From positions 186,001 to 250,000 of the forward strand of contig NZ_FNBZ01000007.1 in the NCBI RefSeq assembly GCF_900102525.1: a stretch of 64,000 nt of DNA, in the 5' to 3' direction. Under the pieces are notes generated by a model. It was not told where the DNA came from, did no database searches, and saw nothing but the letters and a program-made list of their open reading frames with translations. This document shows, piece by piece, positions 59,935 to 64,000 of the stretch (position 1 is the first letter of the stretch; each line of letters starts with the position of its first letter). Both the position numbers and the translations under genes were made by a program. The DNA comes from Allobosea robiniae. Lineage in GTDB: Bacteria > Pseudomonadota > Alphaproteobacteria > Rhizobiales > Beijerinckiaceae.

Positions 59935-60600
59935 TCACGAATGCGCCGCGCGCGGGAAGGCCGCACCGCGCCGGACGAGCCGCTCGATCAGCCGCATGAG
60001 CAGCATCAGCACCAGCGACATCGCGAAATAGCCGACGAGCGTCAGGCTGTAGATGCCGGCACTGTCGAGGGTGAGGTTGCGGATCGACTGAGCCCGGAAG
60101 GTCAGGTCGGCGATCGAGATCAGCGAGACCAGCGAGGAGAGCTTCAGGGTTTCGATGGCGAGGTTGCCGAAGGCCGGCATCATCTCGACCAGCGCCTGCG
60201 GCAGCGTGATGTGGATCAGCGTCTGGGCCCGGCCGAAATTCAGGGCCCGCGCCGCCTCATGCTGCTGGACCGAGACCGATTGCAGCGCGCCGCGAACGAT
60301 CTCGGAGCCATAGGCGCCGACATGCAGTGAGAGCACCAGGATGCCGGTGGCGACCGGCTCGAAGCTGATCCCGACCAGCGGGAGGGCGTAATAGAACCAG
60401 AACAGCTGGACGAGCAGCGACGTCCCGCGGAAGAGCTCGGTGTAGCAGAGCGCCACCATCGACAGCACGCGCCCGCCCTCGGCGCGGGCGATACCGGCCG
60501 CGAAGGCCGCGACCGCGCCGATCGCGATCGCCGACACGGTGATCCCGGCGGTGATCAGGGCCCCGCGCGACAATGCAGGCAGATAGGACAACCATTCCAT
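59935..60600 (-). CDS. ehuC: Ectoine ABC transporter permease
   Basis: A 221-residue permease of the same family, with helices such as LITAGITVSAIAIGAVAAFA and LTLVGYFAMSLVLMLLM and the EAA loop (HEAARALNFGRAQTLIHITL). It ends ten bases before ehuD starts. Both permeases are similar to EhuC/EhuD of Sinorhizobium. Confidence 0.9.
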   Translation of the reverse strand: MEWLSYLPALSRGALITAGITVSAIAIGAVAAFAAGIARAEGGRVLSMVALCYTELFRGTSLLVQLFWFYYALPLVGISFEPVATGILVLSLHVGAYGSEIVRGALQSVSVQQHEAARALNFGRAQTLIHITLPQALVEMMPAFGNLAIETLKLSSLVSLISIADLTFRAQSIRNLTLDSAGIYSLTLVGYFAMSLVLMLLMRLIERLVRRGAAFPRAAHS

Positions 60601-60680
60601 CCGGCAGGCTCCGCGACAACGTTGAACAGGCGTGGAGTTCCGCCCGCCACCGGGCGGGCGGAATGATGTCGGCTAACGCC

Positions 60681-61532
60681 TCACTTGCCGGCGCAGAGGT
60701 CCGCGACCTTGCGATCCGCCGCCGCCTTGATGCTGGCTTCCGACAGTCCGTAGGTGCCCAGAATTTTCTTGTAGTCGTCGGTCTTGCGGAACTCGACCAG
60801 CGCGGCGTTGAAGGCGTCGCGCAGCTCCTTGTCCTCGGGCCGGAAGGCGAAGCCGCCGAAATTGCGGACAGGCTTGCCGTTCACCACCGGGTCGGTGAAG
60901 GGCGCGACCTGCTCGACATTGGCCTGGCCCTTGGCGAGCGAGGCGACAGTGAGCTCGGTCGCAGCATAGGCGTCGGCGCGGCTCTGGACGGTGGCGAGCG
61001 CGTCGGCATTGGCCGTGATGAAGATCACCTGGCTGTCCTTGACGCCGACGGCGCGCAGGAAGTCGATATTGTTGGCGCCGGAGACGACCGCGACCTTCAG
61101 CGAGGGGTCCTTGGCGATGTCGGCATAGGTCGTCAGCTTCTTCGGGTTGCCCTTCTTCACCAGCAGGCCCTCGCCATAGGACGAGTTCGGTTCGGTGAAG
61201 GAGACCTGCTTGCAGCGCTCCGGCGAGATGTTCTGCTCGGCCGCGACGAAGTCGAAGCGCTTGGCCTTGAGGCCGGGGATCAGCGTGCCGAACGGCGTGA
61301 CCGACCAGTTGGCCTCGGCGATGCCGAGCTTCTTCAACACGGCATTGGCGACGTCCGGGCCGATGCCGGCGGAAGTGCCGTCATCCTTCATGTAGGAATA
61401 GGGCACCTCGTTGGCGGTCGCGACGCGGATATAGCCCTGGTCCTTGACGTCCTTGAGCGTGGTGGCGCCGGCGGCGGCAAGCCCGGTGGCGAGAGCAATG
61501 GCGGAGAGACCCGCGATCTTCAGAAACGGCAT
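60681..61532 (-). CDS. ehuB: Ectoine/hydroxyectoine-binding periplasmic protein
   Basis: A 283-residue periplasmic binding protein. Signal peptide (IAGLSAIALATGLAAAGA), then an SBP_bac_3 fold (GYIRVATANEVPYSYMKDDG in part, VTPFGTLIPGLKAKRFDFVAA, FAFRPEDKELRDAFNAALVEF). EhuB captures ectoine for the EhuACD importer. ATG 61532 is used, GAGGAG upstream; a TTG two codons earlier is possible. Confidence 0.92.
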   Translation of the reverse strand: MPFLKIAGLSAIALATGLAAAGATTLKDVKDQGYIRVATANEVPYSYMKDDGTSAGIGPDVANAVLKKLGIAEANWSVTPFGTLIPGLKAKRFDFVAAEQNISPERCKQVSFTEPNSSYGEGLLVKKGNPKKLTTYADIAKDPSLKVAVVSGANNIDFLRAVGVKDSQVIFITANADALATVQSRADAYAATELTVASLAKGQANVEQVAPFTDPVVNGKPVRNFGGFAFRPEDKELRDAFNAALVEFRKTDDYKKILGTYGLSEASIKAAADRKVADLCAGK

Positions 61533-61637
61533 GTGCAATTCTCCTCTGGTTGATGTTTCTCCGCGTGCCGATTGCTTCGGCTTGGCTGGCGTCTTCGCGC
61601 CGGCGGATTGGCTTGGACCGGTCGCCGGCCGAATGGG

Positions 61638-62651
61638 TCAGGGCGCCTCCCTCAGCACGGCGAGGACGGAGAGGCAGTCGCCGGCCTTGATCAGCCCGGG
61701 GACGTGACGCGCGGCGAGCACGCCGTCCATGGCGGCCCGGTACTCGGCCGGCGCGAGCCCGGTCTTCCCGACGGGATAGACCCGGACGATGACGTCGCCG
61801 GCGCGCACCGGCGCGCCGAGGTCGTGCTCGAAAACGATCAGCCCATCATCCCCGGCGAAGGTGAAGCAATCGGCCGAAGGCATGTCGAGCCAGCGGGTCG
61901 GCGCCGTCTCGGGCGTTCCGGCAAGGATGCCAGCGTGCCTGAGCAGGTTGCCCGCGCCGCGCCGTGCGACGCCGATGCTCGTCGCGCTCGCCGTCCCGGC
62001 GCCGCCGAGCTCGGTTGTGACGAAGACCTTGCCCATCTCCTCGACGGTGGTGTCGAGCATGCCGACGGCGTCGATCTCCAGCATCTTCATCGAGTAGGGC
62101 GCGGAGAAGGCCGCGACCGCCGCAAAGCAGCGTGCCTCCTGCGCCTTGTCCGGCAGCTCGTGCGCGGCGGCATAAGGCAGGAAGTCGAGCGTCTTTCCGC
62201 CGGAGTGGAAGTCGAGGACGATATCGGCGAGCGGTACGAGATGGCGCGTGACGTAATCCGCGATCTTCTCGGTGACATTGCCATCCGGGCGGCCCGGAAA
62301 GCTGCGATTCATATTACCCTTGTCGATCGGCGAGGTCCGCGTGCCCGCGCGGAAGGCCGGGTAGTTCAGCGCCGGCAGGATGATCACCCGGCCCGAGACC
62401 TCGGCTGGATCGAGCGAGCGTGCCAGCTCGAACAGCGCTGCCGGCCCCTCATATTCGTCGCCATGGTTCGCGCCGGTCAGCAGAGCGGTCGGCCCCTCCC
62501 CGTTCGCGACGACGCAGATCGGGATCATCACCGAGCCCCAGGCGCTGTCGTCGCGGCTATAGGGCAGGCGCAAGTGGCCATGCTGCACACCCGGCGCCGA
62601 GAGGTCGATCGTCGGCGTCACCGGCGAGGGGCGGGGTGAAGCGGTCAGCAT
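61638..62651 (-). CDS. doeB: N-alpha-acetyl-L-2,4-diaminobutyrate deacetylase
   Basis: A 337-residue zinc enzyme of the succinylglutamate desuccinylase/aspartoacylase (M14-like) family: GANHGDEYEG (His, Glu ligands), DFHSGG (His), TELGGAGT. DoeB (also called EutE) removes acetyl from the product of ectoine ring opening, giving 2,4-diaminobutyrate. It begins four bases after the doeA stop, so the two are coupled. Confidence 0.92.
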   Translation of the reverse strand: MLTASPRPSPVTPTIDLSAPGVQHGHLRLPYSRDDSAWGSVMIPICVVANGEGPTALLTGANHGDEYEGPAALFELARSLDPAEVSGRVIILPALNYPAFRAGTRTSPIDKGNMNRSFPGRPDGNVTEKIADYVTRHLVPLADIVLDFHSGGKTLDFLPYAAAHELPDKAQEARCFAAVAAFSAPYSMKMLEIDAVGMLDTTVEEMGKVFVTTELGGAGTASATSIGVARRGAGNLLRHAGILAGTPETAPTRWLDMPSADCFTFAGDDGLIVFEHDLGAPVRAGDVIVRVYPVGKTGLAPAEYRAAMDGVLAARHVPGLIKAGDCLSVLAVLREAP

Positions 62652-62655
62652 CGCA

Positions 62656-63834
62656 TCACTCCTTGACGAAGAGCTGGCGCGGCACGTTCGACAGGCATTC
62701 GACGCCGCGCTCCGTGATCGCGATGCTTTCGGTGATCTCGAGGCCCATATCCTCGAGCCAGAGGCCGGTCATGAAATGAAAGGTCATGCCGGGCCTGAGT
62801 TCGGTCCGGTCACCGGGGCGCAGGCTCATGGTGCGCTCGCCCCAATCCGGCGGATAGGACAGGCCGATCGGATAACCGGTGCGGTTGTCCTTGATGATCC
62901 CGTACCGCTTGAGCACCGCGAAGAAGGCGTTGGCGATGTCCTCGCAGGTATTGCCCGGCTTTGCCGCGGCGAGGCCGGTCTCCATGCCTTCGAGCGTCGC
63001 CTTCTCGGCGTCGAGGAAGGCCTGCGTCGGCTTGCCCAGGAAGACGGTGCGCGAGAGCGGGCAGTGGTAACGCTTGTAGGCGCCGGCGATCTCGAAGAAG
63101 GTGCCCTCCCCCAGGCGCATCGGCTTGTCGTCCCAAGTCAGATGCGGGGCCGAGGCATCGGCGCCCGAAGGCAGCAGCGGCACGATCGCGGGATAGTCGC
63201 CGCCGAATTCGGGCGTGCCGCGGATGCCGGCATCATAGATCTCGGCGACGAGATCGCATTTGCGCATGCCGGGTTCGACGACCTCGACGATGCGCTGGTG
63301 CATCAATTCGACGATGCGGCCGGCCTTGCGCATGTAATCGAGCTCGGTCGCGCTCTTGACAGCACGCTGCCAGTTCACCAGCCCGCCGGCATCCGTGAAG
63401 CGCGCGTTCGGCAAGTGTTTCTGCAGCGAGGCGAAGGCCGCCGCCGAGAAATAGTAATTGTCCATCTCGACCGCGATCGAGAGCTTGCCCCAGCCACGCT
63501 CGGCGATGATCTGCGCGAGCAGATCCATCGGGTGACGCTCGGTCGACTGCACATAGTGGTCGGGATAGCCGATGATGCTGTCATGGCCGATATAGGCGGT
63601 GCGCTTGGCGCCGTTCGCATCCTGCTTGCGGCCATACCAGATCGGCTCGCCGGTCGGCGGCACCAGCACGCATTGATGGACATAGAACGACCAGCCATCA
63701 TAGCCGGTGAGCCAATGCATGTTGGAGGGGTCGGTGACGACCATCAGTTCGACCCCGGCTCGCTCCATGGCGGCGCGGGTCTTGGCGAGGCGCTCGGCAT
63801 ATTCCTCGCGGGTGAAGTTCAGGGTCACGGTCAC
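62656..63834 (-). CDS. doeA: Ectoine hydrolase
   Basis: A 392-residue peptidase-M24-fold protein (GTG 63834; a second GTG two codons inside). YAERLAKTRAAMERAGVELM, WLTGYDGWSFYVHQCVLV, VEPGMRKCDLVAEIYDAGIRG, GTFFEIAGAYKRYHCPLSR and FHFMTGLWLEDMGLEITESI are the family landmarks. DoeA (EutD) opens the ectoine ring to N-acetyl-diaminobutyrate. The start overlaps the eutC stop (GTGA). Confidence 0.92.
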   Translation of the reverse strand: MTVTLNFTREEYAERLAKTRAAMERAGVELMVVTDPSNMHWLTGYDGWSFYVHQCVLVPPTGEPIWYGRKQDANGAKRTAYIGHDSIIGYPDHYVQSTERHPMDLLAQIIAERGWGKLSIAVEMDNYYFSAAAFASLQKHLPNARFTDAGGLVNWQRAVKSATELDYMRKAGRIVELMHQRIVEVVEPGMRKCDLVAEIYDAGIRGTPEFGGDYPAIVPLLPSGADASAPHLTWDDKPMRLGEGTFFEIAGAYKRYHCPLSRTVFLGKPTQAFLDAEKATLEGMETGLAAAKPGNTCEDIANAFFAVLKRYGIIKDNRTGYPIGLSYPPDWGERTMSLRPGDRTELRPGMTFHFMTGLWLEDMGLEITESIAITERGVECLSNVPRQLFVKE

Positions 63835-64000
63835 GCGGTGTCTCCCGCTTCGGCTTTGGTGTCGATGGTCTGCCCGGCGCCGGCAGTGCGGGCGCGGGCG
63901 GCGGCGAGATTGGCGATCGCGGTGTCCTGCACGCCGGTGCCGGTCAGGTCCGCCAGGGTGATTTCGTCGGTGCGTGTCCGGCCGGGGCGTTGGCCGGCGA
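63831..64000 (-). CDS. eutC: Ectoine utilization protein EutC (partial)
   Basis: The C-terminal part of an ornithine-cyclodeaminase/mu-crystallin family protein, cut by the right window edge. Visible: GRTRTDEITLADLTGTGVQD and TAIANLAAARARTAGAG. The position right before doeA and the ITLADLTGTGVQDTAIA ending match EutC of ectoine operons. Its start and catalytic part are outside. Confidence 0.8.
   Translation of the reverse strand, partial: AGQRPGRTRTDEITLADLTGTGVQDTAIANLAAARARTAGAGQTIDTKAEAGDTA

Overview
The window reads as the chromosome of a GC-rich alphaproteobacterium of the order Hyphomicrobiales, with Bosea or a close relative as the best guess. That placement is an inference from overall protein character: a CarD-type regulator, a 7Fe/4Fe ferredoxin, an S4-domain protein and a SUV3-like helicase lie close together, a UPF0335 (DUF2312) protein is present, and ectoine catabolism genes and dispersed palindromic intergenic repeats occur. 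No rRNA or marker search was possible.

Layout. 1-4.2 kb is ordinary chromosome: the end of an Ohr-type peroxide resistance gene, a small membrane peptide, an OmpR-type two-component pair, and a TetR regulator divergent from a short-chain dehydrogenase with clear operators between them. 4.3-6.2 kb holds a 395-residue protein of unknown function between two imperfect direct repeats. From about 6.2 kb to 26.67 kb lies a phage-like element that ends at the 3' end of a tRNA-Arg(CCT) gene. It encodes a 1403-residue primase-polymerase/helicase fusion, a RuvC-like resolvase, a lysis cassette (endolysin with a C-terminal membrane segment, small membrane proteins and a lipoprotein), two metallophosphoesterases, a dNTP-pyrophosphohydrolase-like protein, a Lon-type AAA+ ATPase operon, a SprT-like protease, an HTH/GIY-YIG protein overlapping a secreted ClpP-like protease, and many small unknowns. 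I could recognise no integrase, terminase, portal, capsid or tail gene, so this is either a decayed prophage or a satellite-like element that replicates and lyses but does not build its own particle.

26.7-54.9 kb is chromosomal housekeeping and envelope content: a secreted thermonuclease-like protein, an M48 LysM protease, a dienelactone hydrolase, a CarD-type regulator, ferredoxin, a SUV3-like helicase, a MerR regulator, arabinose-5-phosphate isomerase, a beta-barrel protein, oligoendopeptidase F, a sigma-54 response regulator, an L,D-transpeptidase next to a MepK-like DUF882 endopeptidase, GST, a LysR/nitroreductase pair, UPF0335, glycerate 2-kinase, pyruvate kinase, a TPR protein and ribosomal protein L36. 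A second tRNA-Arg (ACG) is at 54.9 kb.

55.4-64 kb is one minus-strand ectoine/hydroxyectoine uptake and degradation cluster, read from the right edge leftward: eutC (cut by the window end), doeA, doeB, ehuB, ehuC, ehuD, ehuA, an aldehyde dehydrogenase and a class III aminotransferase. Together these would import ectoine, open the ring, deacetylate the product and convert diaminobutyrate to aspartate.

Within the element, transcription appears to be organised in blocks: a ten-gene plus-strand run (11.3-16.5 kb) in which every stop overlaps the next start, a five-gene minus-strand run (20.8-17.7 kb) behind two tandem palindromic operators, and two plus-strand blocks (22.4 and 25.9 kb) that share an identical 14-bp sequence upstream.
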